DNA of 64,000 nucleotides from Neohoeflea coraliihabitans (GCF_019334345.1 NZ_JAHWQX010000003.1:124001-188000), one strand, 5' to 3'; counted from the stretch's first letter, positions 1 to 9,052 are shown. Made by a program: numbers and translations. The notes: generated from the sequence alone by a model not told the origin.

Positions 1-575
1 TGCAGAAGCACAAGGCGGTGACGCCGGTCGACGTGCATTTCCTGTTTACGGTGGCCGAAGAGGTGGGCGTCGGCGCTTCCTCCATCCTGACGCCGGAGGT
101 CGCCTCGATGATTTCGATCGACAACGGCACGACGGCGCCGGGTCAGAATTCCGATGAGTTCGGGGTCACCGTGGCGATGGCCGACCAGACGGGGCCATTC
201 GACTATCACCTGACCAAGAAACTGGTCGGGCTGTGCCAGGACAATGAGGTGCGCTACCAGAAGGATGTGTTCCGCTACTATCGGTCGGATTCCGCCAGCG
301 CGGTGGCCGCCGGGGCGGATGTGCGAACGGCTCTTCTGACCTTCGGGGTGGACGCCTCGCACGGTTACGAGCGCATTCACCTGCATGCGCTGCGCTCGCT
401 GGCGGAGCTGATTACCGCCTATGTGCGCTCGCCGGTGAAGATCAAGAGCGATTTCGAGGAAACGCTGCATGGGGCGGAAGGCTTCACGCGTCAGAAGCTG
501 GGCGAGGAGCCCGAGCAGGCGGAGCAGGACCTGTCGCCGGATGTCGAGGACGAGACGCTGGGGCCGCAGGCCTGA
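1..575 (+). CDS. M42 family metallopeptidase, C-terminal part
   Basis: The reading frame is already open at the left edge, so the true start is outside the window and only about 190 C-terminal residues are seen. The AEEVG motif carries the paired glutamates typical of M42 aminopeptidases (catalytic base and metal ligand), and the SHGYE motif supplies the last metal-ligand histidine. The acidic tail after about residue 150 is not part of the usual fold. M42 enzymes of this kind occur in many proteobacteria beside the genes for the osmoprotectant N-acetylglutaminylglutamine amide. Those genes are not visible here, so that role is inference. It is followed by 186 bp of non-coding DNA and then rpe on the same strand. 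Confidence 0.85.
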   Translation, partial: QKHKAVTPVDVHFLFTVAEEVGVGASSILTPEVASMISIDNGTTAPGQNSDEFGVTVAMADQTGPFDYHLTKKLVGLCQDNEVRYQKDVFRYYRSDSASAVAAGADVRTALLTFGVDASHGYERIHLHALRSLAELITAYVRSPVKIKSDFEETLHGAEGFTRQKLGEEPEQAEQDLSPDVEDETLGPQA

Positions 576-761
576 TCAGCAGAGCGGTCCTTTACGCGGA
601 ATTGCACACGAAACGGGCTGTACGCGCGGCGCGCGGATGGCTATAGGCCTCGCTCATGGTCGGCCGGGCTGCTGAGCCCGGCGCCGCGCACAATCACAAC
701 GGGTTGCGGGTCACACTGGCCATGAGGCGTGTGACGCGCCGACGAACGGGAGACTTCACTG

Positions 762-1436
762 ATGAGCCGGACCCTTATCGCCCCCTCGGTGCTCGCCTCG
801 GATTTCTCGCGCCTGGGCGATGAAATCGAGGCCGTGGCGCGGGCGGGCGCCGACTGGATTCACCTTGACGTGATGGATGGTCATTTCGTGCCGAACATCA
901 CCTACGGTCCGCCGGTGATCAAAGCGGTTCGCGATCGCACCGACAAGGTGTTCGACTGCCATCTGATGATCGAACCCTGCGATCCCTATCTTGCCGCCTT
1001 CGCGGCGGCGGGCTGCGATATCATCACCGTGCATGCCGAGGCGACGCGGCATCTCGACCGGTCGCTGCAGGCGATCCGTGATCTCGGCAAGAAGGCCGGC
1101 GTTTCCCTCAATCCCTCGACGCCGGAAAGCGTCATCGAATATGTGCTCGACCGCCTCGACCTGGTGCTGCTGATGACGGTCAATCCCGGCTTTGGCGGGC
1201 AGAAATTCATCCCGGCGGTGGTCGACAAGGTGGCGCGCGTCAAGGCGATGATCGGCGAGCGGCCGATCGATATCGAAATTGATGGCGGCGTGACGGCAGA
1301 GACCGCACCGCTGGTTGCCGCTGCCGGTGCCAATGTGCTGGTCGCCGGTTCGGCGGTGTTCAAGGGCGGCAGCGAGGCTGCCTATCGCGACAATATCGCG
1401 GCGATTCGCGCGGCCTCGGACGCGGCGATGGGCTGA
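762..1436 (+). CDS. rpe: ribulose-phosphate 3-epimerase
   Basis: Interconverts D-ribulose 5-phosphate and D-xylulose 5-phosphate in the pentose phosphate pathway or Calvin cycle; cytosolic TIM barrel. The 224-residue length is normal for Rpe. Family motifs are in the expected order: [10 protein letters not shown] at the N terminus, [12 protein letters not shown] (metal-ligand His and Asp), HLMIE, a second metal histidine in [16 protein letters not shown], and the phosphate-binding DGGV near the C terminus. The ATG start at 762 follows a GGGAGAC ribosome-binding site. It converges on purU with a 12-bp gap. No Calvin-cycle genes are nearby, so a pentose phosphate role is the simplest reading. 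Confidence 0.96.
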   Translation: MSRTLIAPSVLASDFSRLGDEIEAVARAGADWIHLDVMDGHFVPNITYGPPVIKAVRDRTDKVFDCHLMIEPCDPYLAAFAAAGCDIITVHAEATRHLDRSLQAIRDLGKKAGVSLNPSTPESVIEYVLDRLDLVLLMTVNPGFGGQKFIPAVVDKVARVKAMIGERPIDIEIDGGVTAETAPLVAAAGANVLVAGSAVFKGGSEAAYRDNIAAIRAASDAAMG

Positions 1437-1448
1437 GCGCCCGCCCGC

Positions 1449-2342
1449 CTAGCCCATGCGGTCTGAGGCATAGGCGCCGGGACTGGGCGGGAAGACGATG
1501 ACCCGGTCGCCATTGACAAAGGTGCGCTGCTGGATGTGGGCGTGGATGGCGCGGGCCAGCACCTGGCTTTCGACATCGCGGCCGATCGTGATGTAATCGG
1601 CGGCGCTCTGGGCGTGCGTGACGCGCGCGGTTTCCTGCTCGATGATCGGCCCCTCGTCGAGATCGGCGGTGACGTAGTGCGCCGTCGCTCCGATCAGTTT
1701 GACGCCGCGCTCATAGGCCTGCTTGTAGGGATTGGCGCCCTTGAAGCTCGGCAGGAAGGAGTGGTGGATGTTGATGATCCGGCCCGACATTTTCTTGCAG
1801 ATGGCATCGGACAGGATCTGCATGTAGCGGGCCAGAACGATCAGTTCGGCGCCGGACTCCTCGACGATCTCCATCATCCGCGCTTCGGCCTTCTCCTTGT
1901 TGGCCGGCGTGACCGGCACATGGTGGAAGGGGATGTCGTGATTGACGACCTGCTTCTGATAGTCGAGGTGATTGGAAATCACGCCGACAATATCGACTTT
2001 CAGGGCGCCGATGCGCCAGCGATACAAGAGATCGTTCAGGCAATGGCCGAAGCGCGAGACCATGATGACGACCTTGGTGCGCTGGGCGATGTCATGAATG
2101 GCGAACTGCATGGAGAAGCGATCGCTGATCTCCTCGAATTTTTCGGCCAGTTCCTCCCGCGCGATGCCGCCCTCGGAATCAAACGAGACGCGCATGAAGA
2201 ACGCGCCGGTGACCTCGTCATCAAACTGCGATGAATCGGTGATGTTGCATTTCATCGCCGCCAGATAGGTTGCAATGGCGGCGACGATCCCGCGCTGCGA
2301 CTGGCAGCTGACGGTGAGCACATAGGAGGGGTGGGGCGTCAT
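1449..2342 (-). CDS. purU: formyltetrahydrofolate deformylase
   Basis: Hydrolyses 10-formyltetrahydrofolate to tetrahydrofolate and formate, balancing the C1 pool and supplying formate. The protein has 297 residues from the ATG at 2342. That start is preferred to the TTG one codon upstream because an AAGGAA site lies six bases before it. Residues 1-85 form an ACT-type regulatory domain (LTVSCQSQRGIVAAIATYL). The rest is the formyltransferase fold with the catalytic Asn-His pair in NIHHSFLPSF (about residues 191-200) and the conserved Asp in HYVTADLDEGPII. The next gene upstream on the same strand is mmsA, about 40 bp away, so the two may be co-transcribed. Confidence 0.95.
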   Translation of the reverse strand: MTPHPSYVLTVSCQSQRGIVAAIATYLAAMKCNITDSSQFDDEVTGAFFMRVSFDSEGGIAREELAEKFEEISDRFSMQFAIHDIAQRTKVVIMVSRFGHCLNDLLYRWRIGALKVDIVGVISNHLDYQKQVVNHDIPFHHVPVTPANKEKAEARMMEIVEESGAELIVLARYMQILSDAICKKMSGRIINIHHSFLPSFKGANPYKQAYERGVKLIGATAHYVTADLDEGPIIEQETARVTHAQSAADYITIGRDVESQVLARAIHAHIQQRTFVNGDRVIVFPPSPGAYASDRMG

Positions 2343-2381
2343 CAACGGTTCCTTGTGGCTGCTGCGACGCCCCCACCAGTG

Positions 2382-3884
2382 CTAGCCCAGTGTCGGCATC
2401 TTGAATTCCGGGTCGACGCGCTGACCGGTCGGCCAACGCACCGTGGTGGTCTTGATGCGGGTGAAGAAGCGCACTCCCTCCATCCCGTGCATGGCGTGGT
2501 CGCCAAAGATCGACGCCTTCCAGCCGCCAAAGGAGTGGAAGGCCATCGGCACCGGGATCGGCACATTGACGCCGACCATGCCGACCTCGATGTCCTGCTG
2601 GAAGGCACGGGCGGTATCGCCATCGCGGGTGAAGATCGCCGTGCCATTCGCATAGGGGTGTCCGTGGATCAGATCGACCGCGTCCTGATAGCTGGTGCTG
2701 CGGACCACTGACAATACTGGACCAAAAATTTCGTCACGATAGATGGACATATCCGGCGTCACCTTGTCGAAAAGCGACGCGCCGACGAAAAAGCCGTTCT
2801 CATAGCCCTGCTTGTCGACCGAGAAACCACGACCGTCGATCACCAGCTCGGCGCCTTCCTCGACGCCAGCATCAATGTAGGAGCGCACCTTGTCGCGGTG
2901 CTGTCCGGTGACAAGCGGGCCCATTTCGCTGTCGGCATCCATGCCGGGGCCGATCTTCAGCGCCTTGATCTTCGGAACCAGCGTCTCGATCAGGGCGTCG
3001 GCGGTCTTCTCGCCGACCGGGACGGCGACCGAGATGGCCATGCAGCGCTCACCGGCCGAGCCATAGGCTGCGCCCATCAGCGCGTTGGCCGCGCCTTCCA
3101 TGTCGGCATCCGGCATGATGACCATGTGGTTCTTGGCGCCGCCGAGCGCCTGGACGCGTTTCCCGTTGGCCGTGCCTTGGGTGTAGATGTACTGGGCGAT
3201 CGGCGTCGAGCCGACAAAGGAGACGGCCTTGACGTCGGGATTGGCGAGGATCGCATCGACGGCAACCTTGTCGCCCTGGACGACGTTGAAGACGCCGTCG
3301 GGAAGGCCGGCCTCCTTGAGCCATTCGGCGATCAGCAAGGCGCAGGAGGGATCGCGTTCCGACGGCTTGAGAACAAACGTGTTGCCGCAGACGATCGCGA
3401 CCGGGAACATCCACATCGGCACCATCGCCGGGAAGTTGAAGGGGGTGATGCCGGCAACGACGCCGAGGGCCTGGCGGACGTTGAAGCTGTCAACGCCGGT
3501 GCCGACATTCTCGGAGAAATCGCTCTTGAGGAAGGTTGGCGCCCCGGTGGCGAATTCCACGACTTCCAGACCGCGGGTGACTTCGCCCTGGGCATCGTCG
3601 AAGGTCTTGCCGTGCTCGGCGGTGATCAGGGCGGCCAGCTGATCGAGGCGGTCCCAGAGGATCATCTTGAACCGGTCAAGGATGCGGGCGCGGCGCAGCG
3701 GCGGCGTCTTCGACCACTCCGGAAACGCTGCCTTGGCAGCGGCGACGGCGGTGTCGACGTCACTTGCGGCGGCAAGGATGACTTCCTTCTCGGCGGCGCC
3801 GGTGGCCGGGTTGAACACCTTCTGGGAGCGCTCGGCGTCTCCGCGGGTCTTTTCGCCGTTGATGAAATGCGTGACGGTTTCCAT
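2382..3884 (-). CDS. mmsA: CoA-acylating methylmalonate-semialdehyde dehydrogenase
   Basis: Oxidises methylmalonate or malonate semialdehyde to propionyl-CoA or acetyl-CoA with NAD and CoA, in valine, myo-inositol or beta-alanine catabolism. The 500-residue length from the ATG at 3884 matches the family; an in-frame extension to 3944 was rejected because it lacks a ribosome-binding site, while GAGGAC precedes 3884. The ALDH fold shows GITPFNFPAMVPMWMF, the cofactor-loop motif SFVGSTPIA, and the catalytic cysteine near residue 281 in GSAGERCMAIS. The Met-Cys-context typical of MmsA and the PFNFPAMVP segment separate it from non-acylating ALDHs. It is divergent from a LysR gene at 4008, which probably regulates it. 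Confidence 0.94.
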   Translation of the reverse strand: METVTHFINGEKTRGDAERSQKVFNPATGAAEKEVILAAASDVDTAVAAAKAAFPEWSKTPPLRRARILDRFKMILWDRLDQLAALITAEHGKTFDDAQGEVTRGLEVVEFATGAPTFLKSDFSENVGTGVDSFNVRQALGVVAGITPFNFPAMVPMWMFPVAIVCGNTFVLKPSERDPSCALLIAEWLKEAGLPDGVFNVVQGDKVAVDAILANPDVKAVSFVGSTPIAQYIYTQGTANGKRVQALGGAKNHMVIMPDADMEGAANALMGAAYGSAGERCMAISVAVPVGEKTADALIETLVPKIKALKIGPGMDADSEMGPLVTGQHRDKVRSYIDAGVEEGAELVIDGRGFSVDKQGYENGFFVGASLFDKVTPDMSIYRDEIFGPVLSVVRSTSYQDAVDLIHGHPYANGTAIFTRDGDTARAFQQDIEVGMVGVNVPIPVPMAFHSFGGWKASIFGDHAMHGMEGVRFFTRIKTTTVRWPTGQRVDPEFKMPTLG

Positions 3885-4007
3885 GGCTTTGTCCTCGATT
3901 GCAAACTCTGCCGTCGATTTGACATGACAAAAAAATAAAGGCAATTAGCCGAAATCGAATTTTGGTATGCTTGAATGCATAGCTTGCCGCTGGGCGGAGG
4001 GGCCGGA

Positions 4008-4907
4008 ATGGATTGGAACGACGGCAAATTGTTCCTGGCCGTGGCGCGGGCCGGCCAGATGCTGGCGGCGGCGCGGGTGGTCGGTGTCAATCAGGCCACC
4101 CTGTCGCGGCGCATGGCGCAACTGGAGCGGTCGCTCGGCGCCAGTCTTCTGATCCGTCATCCGCAAGGCAGCAGCCTGACCGACGAAGGCGTTGAACTGA
4201 TGCGCTCGCTGGAGCGCATCGAAGCGGAGTTCATGCGCGCGCAATCGGCGCTCTCGGGCGGCGGCATCGATGTCAGCGGGACCGTGCGGATCGGTGCTCC
4301 CGACGGGTTCGGAACGTCTTTCCTGTTGCCGGAGATGCCGGCATTGCGCGCCGCGCATCCGAAACTGACCGTGCAACTCGTCCCGCTGGGTGCCAGCCTG
4401 TCATTGTCGCGGCGTGAGGCCGACATTGCCGTAATGGTGGGGCAGCCGGAGACCGGGCGCCTGGTCGGGCAGAAGCTCACCGATTACACGGTCAGTCTGT
4501 ATGGCAGCCGCGCCTATCTGGCCGCGAACGGTACGCCGCAGCGTCCCGAGGATCTGGCGGCGCACCGGCTGATCGGCTATGTCGAGGATCTGGTGGTGTC
4601 GAGCTCGCTCGATTATGCGCGGCTGTTCTGGCCGCATTGGCAGTCGGATCTGGAGATCGCCACCGCGACGGGCCAGTTGCAGGCCATCCGCCACGGCGCC
4701 GGGATCGGCGTTCTGCACGATTATCTGGCCGCGGGTGTTGACGAACTGGTGCCGGTCCTGCCCGAGTTGCACGTTGAGCGGTCCTACTGGCTGGTCTATC
4801 ACGAGAGCTTGCGCGGCATCGCGCGCGTGGCGGCAATCGTCGATTTCATCACGACACTGGTGCGTCAATCCCGCAGCGCGTTTGTGCGGCGCGATCCGCA
4901 AGCCTGA
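4008..4907 (+). CDS. LysR-type transcriptional regulator, divergent from mmsA
   Basis: A 299-residue LysR family protein. An N-terminal winged helix-turn-helix (residues about 3-60, including QMLAAARVVGVNQATLSRRM) is followed by a substrate-binding effector domain beginning near residue 85. The ATG at 4008 is chosen over the upstream ATG at 3975 because it follows a GGCGGAGGGG purine-rich site and starts at the usual family position. The 123-bp divergent spacer to mmsA is A+T-rich and contains an imperfect inverted repeat, CCGAAATCGAATTTTGG. The classic LysR arrangement makes control of mmsA the likely role, but no ligand can be read from the sequence. Confidence 0.9.
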   Translation: MDWNDGKLFLAVARAGQMLAAARVVGVNQATLSRRMAQLERSLGASLLIRHPQGSSLTDEGVELMRSLERIEAEFMRAQSALSGGGIDVSGTVRIGAPDGFGTSFLLPEMPALRAAHPKLTVQLVPLGASLSLSRREADIAVMVGQPETGRLVGQKLTDYTVSLYGSRAYLAANGTPQRPEDLAAHRLIGYVEDLVVSSSLDYARLFWPHWQSDLEIATATGQLQAIRHGAGIGVLHDYLAAGVDELVPVLPELHVERSYWLVYHESLRGIARVAAIVDFITTLVRQSRSAFVRRDPQA

Positions 4908-4931
4908 AAAACGCCTTGCCAGCAAGCGGTA

Positions 4932-5675
4932 TCAAGCTCTCAGCGCATCGTGCTGGGACGGCGCGTCCGATGCCACAGCAAGATTCATACGGTGATGCAG
5001 CTGGTCCGCGGTCGCCCGCCAAAGGCGAAAGAAGGTTTCAAGACGCTGCATTTCCAGAGAGACGAGGCCGGTGAATTCCGCTGCATTCGGCGAGACGTGC
5101 AGAGCGTGCTCCTGATGGCGTCGGGGATGGATGGTTGCGCCGGGTTCGGCACAGCTGCCGAACAGGGTCTCCTGGTGCGCGAGAAAATGCGGGGCCAAGG
5201 TGTCGACGACATAGATCATGTGCAACCCGGATTCGAGCGAGGCGAAGGCGCGCCTCATTTCCCCGGCCAATTGTGCGTTGGCGCCGCCGCGCACCCAATT
5301 TTCACGCAGGTGAGCCGGGTCGAGCCCGCTGCGCTCCTGCAACTGTGCGGCGAAAAAGTCATGACGCATGCAGCCGAGCGGGTCGTGGCCGCTTCCCAGT
5401 TCATCATTGGCCGCCGGCAGAATCGATCGTAGCGCCTGCTGGAGACAGATTTCTTGTCTGACATTGTCGCCGGACAGGGCCACCTCTGCGATGGCGTCGC
5501 AAAGCGTTGCGACAAGAGCGGGCAAACCGGCAACCAGGGCGACCTGCACCGGCCAGAAGACCAGCCCGTACTGGTGCAACTGGTCCGGGGTTGCTTGTCT
5601 TCGGGCGAACAGGGGCGAAGCGAGTACATCGGTTGCCAGGGCGGCAATGCGCCCGATCTGCAAATTGGTCAGCAT
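4932..5675 (-). CDS. uncharacterised helical protein, possibly haem-oxygenase-like
   Basis: A 247-residue cytosolic protein; the start at 5675 has a GGAGCT site eight bases upstream. It is predicted largely helical with no signal peptide or membrane segment. The stretch NDELGSGHDPLGCMRHDFF resembles the Glu...His helix of haem-oxygenase-like iron proteins (TENA/CADD/UndA-like fold), and further His/Glu clusters lie near residues 165-200. The full set of ligands cannot be assigned with certainty, so the fold call is tentative and no substrate is proposed. It ends 24 bp from the end of the LysR gene and is convergent with it. A non-enzymatic alpha-helical protein is the main alternative. Confidence 0.5.
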   Translation of the reverse strand: MLTNLQIGRIAALATDVLASPLFARRQATPDQLHQYGLVFWPVQVALVAGLPALVATLCDAIAEVALSGDNVRQEICLQQALRSILPAANDELGSGHDPLGCMRHDFFAAQLQERSGLDPAHLRENWVRGGANAQLAGEMRRAFASLESGLHMIYVVDTLAPHFLAHQETLFGSCAEPGATIHPRRHQEHALHVSPNAAEFTGLVSLEMQRLETFFRLWRATADQLHHRMNLAVASDAPSQHDALRA

Positions 5676-6103
5676 GCGAAAAGAGCTCCATGAAAATGGC
5701 CAGGCTAAAATGGGCGGCTCGTCGGGGGCTTCCCGAGAGCAGAAAAATAAAAAAGCAGAACTGAAACGAGGCGAGTCTAGCGTTTTTGCGGGTCGCTTCG
5801 CAAGGCTTGCGGCCCGAGGTTGCAAGGCGTCGCGCCGATCCGATCGGCGCCCCCGGCTAAAAGCGACAGGATCGATGCAATCTCTTTTGAAGCGTGCATA
5901 TTTTGCATTTCACAATTCAAACGTGTATCTGGGCTGAGATCAGGCAAGATATATCCATGCCGGCATCGCAATGAAATACTTGAATCCCGGGTGTCAGACG
6001 AAAATCGAATTACAGGAAACTTAAAAATACAATTCTTTCCATAAACAGTAGAATCACTATACTGTGAGCTATTGTTAAATAGGGAACGATTCGAGAAGAA
6101 GTA
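5676..6103. other. 428-bp intergenic region, AT-rich on the right
   Basis: Divergent spacer between the helical protein gene and the orphan gene at 6104. The part from about 5880 to 6100 is clearly richer in A+T than the rest of the window. I see no gene in it, only a candidate promoter near its right end (separate entry). Confidence 0.6.
6036..6063 (+). promoter_or_regulatory. candidate sigma-70 promoter for the orphan gene
   Basis: TTTCCA (6036-6041), a 16-base spacer, then TATACT (6058-6063), about 40 bases before the ATG at 6104. The -10 box fits well and the -35 box matches 4 of 6 positions. No experimental support. Confidence 0.4.
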
Positions 6104-6547
6104 ATGTCACTACTGGATAGTATGGAATTTGTGAAGACGATCCCGGCGCGCGATCAGCGCGCCACCTCATCATGCCTAAGTGCTGCGCGATCCAACCTGC
6201 TACGGGAGATCGACTTGCAGATCAAGCTGCTTGCCGATCATCGGCTGGAATTGCGCAAATCGGTGCACAAGCGCGATGGCACGGTCGAGACCAAGATTCG
6301 CCGACCGCGAAGCTGGGTCAAATATGTCGACGATACGGCATACATCACCGTTCGCATTGCCAACAAGCCGGTCTCGCCATTGGGTAAGGGAGGCTGCATC
6401 ATCCGATGCGACAGAGCGGATGTGCGGCGTACGTTTGAGCAGCTGCGCCGATGGGCGGCGTCCTCCGAGGCGGACCCCCTGTTGCTTGAGGTGGTGCGCA
6501 AGAACAGGCGTCGCGGGCGCAGCGGCGGGAGCAGCAGCGAGGCTTAG
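6104..6547 (+). CDS. hypothetical protein, basic, no recognised domain
   Basis: A 147-residue protein rich in Arg and Lys that I do not recognise. No signal peptide or membrane span is visible. An N-terminal helical part (AARSNLLREIDLQIKLLADH) is followed by a central part with beta-like character (VKYVDDTAYITVRIANKPV) and a very basic C terminus ending in a Ser/Gly-rich tail. The start follows an AGAAG site and a plausible promoter. It stands alone between a divergent gene and the LysM gene. Normal third-position GC supports real coding. Nucleic-acid binding would fit the charge, but that is only a guess. Confidence 0.6.
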   Translation: MSLLDSMEFVKTIPARDQRATSSCLSAARSNLLREIDLQIKLLADHRLELRKSVHKRDGTVETKIRRPRSWVKYVDDTAYITVRIANKPVSPLGKGGCIIRCDRADVRRTFEQLRRWAASSEADPLLLEVVRKNRRRGRSGGSSSEA

Positions 6548-6720
6548 GCCGCGGCGCTGCCTTTCGGCTTTGCATTCAGCGCAATGTCCGGCGACGGTCG
6601 AGGGAAAGGCGGGGTCAGCCGGGGAGGGCGGCGCGCGGGATTTAATTTTTCTGCGATATCGGAACATGCTCCCGGGGTGTGGGGTTCGCCGTACAAACGC
6701 TCAAATGAAAGGAGGATTTC

Positions 6721-7683
6721 ATGATCTCGGTTCGATACCTTGAAACCGCGGCCGCTGTCGCCGCACTTTCTTTGGTGGTTGTGTCCGGCGCCAGTGCACA
6801 GAGTCGCTGCGGCTCCACAGCGACAGTGCAGTCGGGCGACACGCTCTATAGCATCTCCCAGGATTGCCGGGTGGCATTGAGCCGGATTTACAATCTCAAT
6901 CCGCAGCTCGATCCGCGCAGCCTCTCCGTCGGCACGGAAGTTCGCCTCACTGGTGGGCAGGCTGCAAGTGACGCCGACAATCGCGAGGAAAGCCGCAGGC
7001 GCTTGGATGCCGATGGCCGCTACCGCATCGAGGAGGGCGATACAGCCTCTTCGATCGCGCAGGCTATGGGGATCTCGCTGATGGAATTGCTCAACAGCAA
7101 TAAGGATCTCGACCCCTTGCGGCTTGCGGTCGGCGAAATGATCAATGTGCCGGTCGACGGCCGTCGTTCGGCAGCGCTGCGCGTGCGTCCTCTCAGCGGC
7201 TCTCCCGGTTCGCAGATTACTGTTCGCGCCCGTCACCTGCGTCCTGCCGACTATGTCACCATCGGCGTCGGGCCGCGTTCTTCGGAATGGCGGGCGCTGC
7301 GCGATGTGCAAGTTGCTGCGGACGGCGAGATCTCGACACAGGTGCGGGTGCCGGAATGGGCTGATCCGGGCGATGTTCTCACCTTCATCGTCGACACTGA
7401 TCGCGGCGTCACGCTGAAGTCGGCAGACTTCGACGTCACGGCGCGGCAGGACACCGGTCGTGACGCGCATGTCGAGCTTGAAGGGCGTGTCGGGAAGGGC
7501 GTGGAATGCGCTACGCTGACCACGCCCGATGGCGATCTGTGGTCTCTGACCGGCGACATGAATTTCACGCCGGGGGAATATGCGAAAATAGAAGGCACCC
7601 GCGCTGATATGTCGTTCTGCATGCAAGGGGTTGGTACGGTCGAGGTGACCTCCTATGAGGAAGTGCCCTCGAAGAACAGGTAA
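6721..7683 (+). CDS. exported protein with two LysM domains
   Basis: A 320-residue secreted protein. Residues 1-27 form a Sec signal peptide ending in SGASAQ. Two LysM peptidoglycan-binding modules follow, at about 34-77 (VQSGDTLYSISQDC...LNPQLDP) and 101-145 (YRIEEGDTASSIAQAM). Residues about 150-235 look like an Ig-like or beta-sandwich domain, and the C-terminal 70 residues form a small beta domain with one Cys pair. It probably binds cell wall in the periplasm; no catalytic domain is recognisable. The start has a strong AAAGGAGG site (about 6709). It is a single-gene unit ended by the hairpin at 7724-7760. Confidence 0.85.
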   Translation: MISVRYLETAAAVAALSLVVVSGASAQSRCGSTATVQSGDTLYSISQDCRVALSRIYNLNPQLDPRSLSVGTEVRLTGGQAASDADNREESRRRLDADGRYRIEEGDTASSIAQAMGISLMELLNSNKDLDPLRLAVGEMINVPVDGRRSAALRVRPLSGSPGSQITVRARHLRPADYVTIGVGPRSSEWRALRDVQVAADGEISTQVRVPEWADPGDVLTFIVDTDRGVTLKSADFDVTARQDTGRDAHVELEGRVGKGVECATLTTPDGDLWSLTGDMNFTPGEYAKIEGTRADMSFCMQGVGTVEVTSYEEVPSKNR

Positions 7684-7723
7684 TGGGCAGCGGGCCGATT
7701 GGGTCCAGCAAAGCGTGCCGAGA

Positions 7724-7760
7724 GGCAGCGCCGGCATGTCCGGCACCGCCTTTTTCTTTT
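7724..7760 (+). terminator. intrinsic terminator of the LysM gene
   Basis: An 11-bp arm GGCAGCGCCGG, a 5-base loop, then CCGGCACCGCC (9 of 11 pairs) followed directly by TTTTTCTTTT. It lies 41 bp after the LysM stop codon and just before the end of the convergent ROK gene. Confidence 0.8.
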
Positions 7761-7777
7761 CGCTCTCCGTTTGCCGG

Positions 7778-8932
7778 TCAGAAGCGGTTCAGCACGGTTC
7801 GGCGCATCGCGTAGATTGCCGCGCCGACAGCACTTGGCGCCTGTTCCACTTCGGCAAGGCGAAGCTGCGGTCCGGGCACGGCGCGCCCGTATCGGTCCGG
7901 ATAGCGCGGTTGAGTGGCGGCAATCAGCAATCGCCGCAGTGCACGCGGCGCCTGGCCGCCATACAGAATTGCTTCCGGATCGATGATTGCCGTGGCTGCC
8001 CGGACCAGCTGGTTGAGCTGCGGCGAGACCGTCTCGATCCATTTCTTCACGCTCGGCGACTGAGGATCTGCATGTTCGATGACCTCGCGAATGGATGACA
8101 CGTTCAGTCCGTCCTTGCGCATCTGGGCGAGCAACCCGCCCAGCGCCGGGCGGCGGGGCGTGTCGGATTTGAGATACATGTCCGAGAGTTCGGCGGCGTT
8201 GCCGTGAGCCCCATAGTACACGCGGTTGTTGATGACCAGTCCGCCACCAAGCCCGAAGTTGATGGCGAGATAGACAAAGGAGCTGAGACCGCGCCCGGCG
8301 CCGTACCACTGCTCCGCCACCGCGCCGAGCGCGGCGTCATTTTCCGCATAGACAGGGCAGGTCAGGCGCGGAGCAAAGAGGGCGGCAACGTCCACCCCCG
8401 ACCAGGCCTCGAGTTGCAGCGGGGTGGTGAAGGAAGAGGCGTCCCTGCGGTCGGTTCGGAAGCCCTGCATGGAGATGCCGAAGCCGGCCAGGTCTGCGAG
8501 CGGTCGCTTCAGGGCGCTGCAGCCATCGGTGATCATCTCCACGGTTCTTGCGAGTACCTCGGCGGGACTGTTGGGTGTGGCAGCGACGGTGGCGACCTTG
8601 AGAATCGCACCGCTGAAATCGACCCAGCAGATGGTGATGGCATCGGGCTCGATGGAAAGGCCGGCCGCATAGGCTCCGTTCGGGTCGATGGCAAGGCGCG
8701 GACTGGGCTTGCCACGGCCCTTGATGATCGCGTCATGCCGCTGCAGCAGCTTCATCTTGACGAGTTCTTCCGTCAGCCGATGAATGGACTGTTGCGACAG
8801 AAGCGTATGCTGGGCGATCTCGCTGCGCGCGAGAGGGCCATGGGCGCGGATGATCTCGATCAATTCCGCGTGGGTCCGGGACACCGGAAAATTGAGCGAA
8901 GGATGCACCGGGTGTGGGAATCTGCCAGACAT
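7778..8932 (-). CDS. ROK family transcriptional regulator
   Basis: A 384-residue regulator with an N-terminal winged helix-turn-helix (about residues 15-80, with LARSEIAQHTLLSQQSIHRL) and a C-terminal ROK sugar-kinase-like domain (GLGGGLVINNRVYYGAHGNA). The Cys-rich zinc motif usual in ROK repressors such as Mlc and NagC is absent; the segment after GAHGNAAE contains no cysteine. The ATG at 8932 is preferred to the TTG at 8947 because AGGGG lies just before it. It is divergent from the ABC operon, and a perfect inverted repeat lies between them (9006-9028). It is therefore the probable repressor of the transporter genes, with an unidentified inducer. Confidence 0.9.
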   Translation of the reverse strand: MSGRFPHPVHPSLNFPVSRTHAELIEIIRAHGPLARSEIAQHTLLSQQSIHRLTEELVKMKLLQRHDAIIKGRGKPSPRLAIDPNGAYAAGLSIEPDAITICWVDFSGAILKVATVAATPNSPAEVLARTVEMITDGCSALKRPLADLAGFGISMQGFRTDRRDASSFTTPLQLEAWSGVDVAALFAPRLTCPVYAENDAALGAVAEQWYGAGRGLSSFVYLAINFGLGGGLVINNRVYYGAHGNAAELSDMYLKSDTPRRPALGGLLAQMRKDGLNVSSIREVIEHADPQSPSVKKWIETVSPQLNQLVRAATAIIDPEAILYGGQAPRALRRLLIAATQPRYPDRYGRAVPGPQLRLAEVEQAPSAVGAAIYAMRRTVLNRF

Positions 8933-8990
8933 AAACCCCTGGAACAACTGGATTTCTAGGAAGTTCTCGGAAGATTAGCCCATAAAGCGC

Positions 8991-9019
8991 TCGACTGTCA
9001 TCAACTTATTACCTATAGT
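8991..9019 (+). promoter_or_regulatory. candidate promoter of the ABC operon
   Basis: TCGACT (8991-8996), a 17-base spacer, then TATAGT (9014-9019). The -10 box falls exactly between the two arms of the ROK operator, so repressor binding would block it. Confidence 0.5.
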
Positions 9020-9028
9020 GGGTAATAA
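9006..9028. promoter_or_regulatory. palindromic operator, probably for the ROK repressor
   Basis: TTATTACC, seven bases, then GGTAATAA: a perfect 8-bp inverted repeat in the divergent spacer between the ROK gene and the ABC ATPase gene. ROK repressors such as Mlc and NagC bind inverted repeats with TTATT-like arms, so the assignment is natural. Confidence 0.7.
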
Positions 9029-9052
9029 TTGGGGCGGAAGGGGGAGTTCGCC

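Noticed and set aside
2898-3938. Long plus-strand open frame opposite mmsA
   Set aside because: Shadow of mmsA with low-complexity, His/Arg/Asp-rich translation and no recognisable domain.
7731-8309. Alternative minus-strand frame overlapping the ROK gene
   Set aside because: Arg/Ser-rich shadow translation in another frame of the ROK gene.
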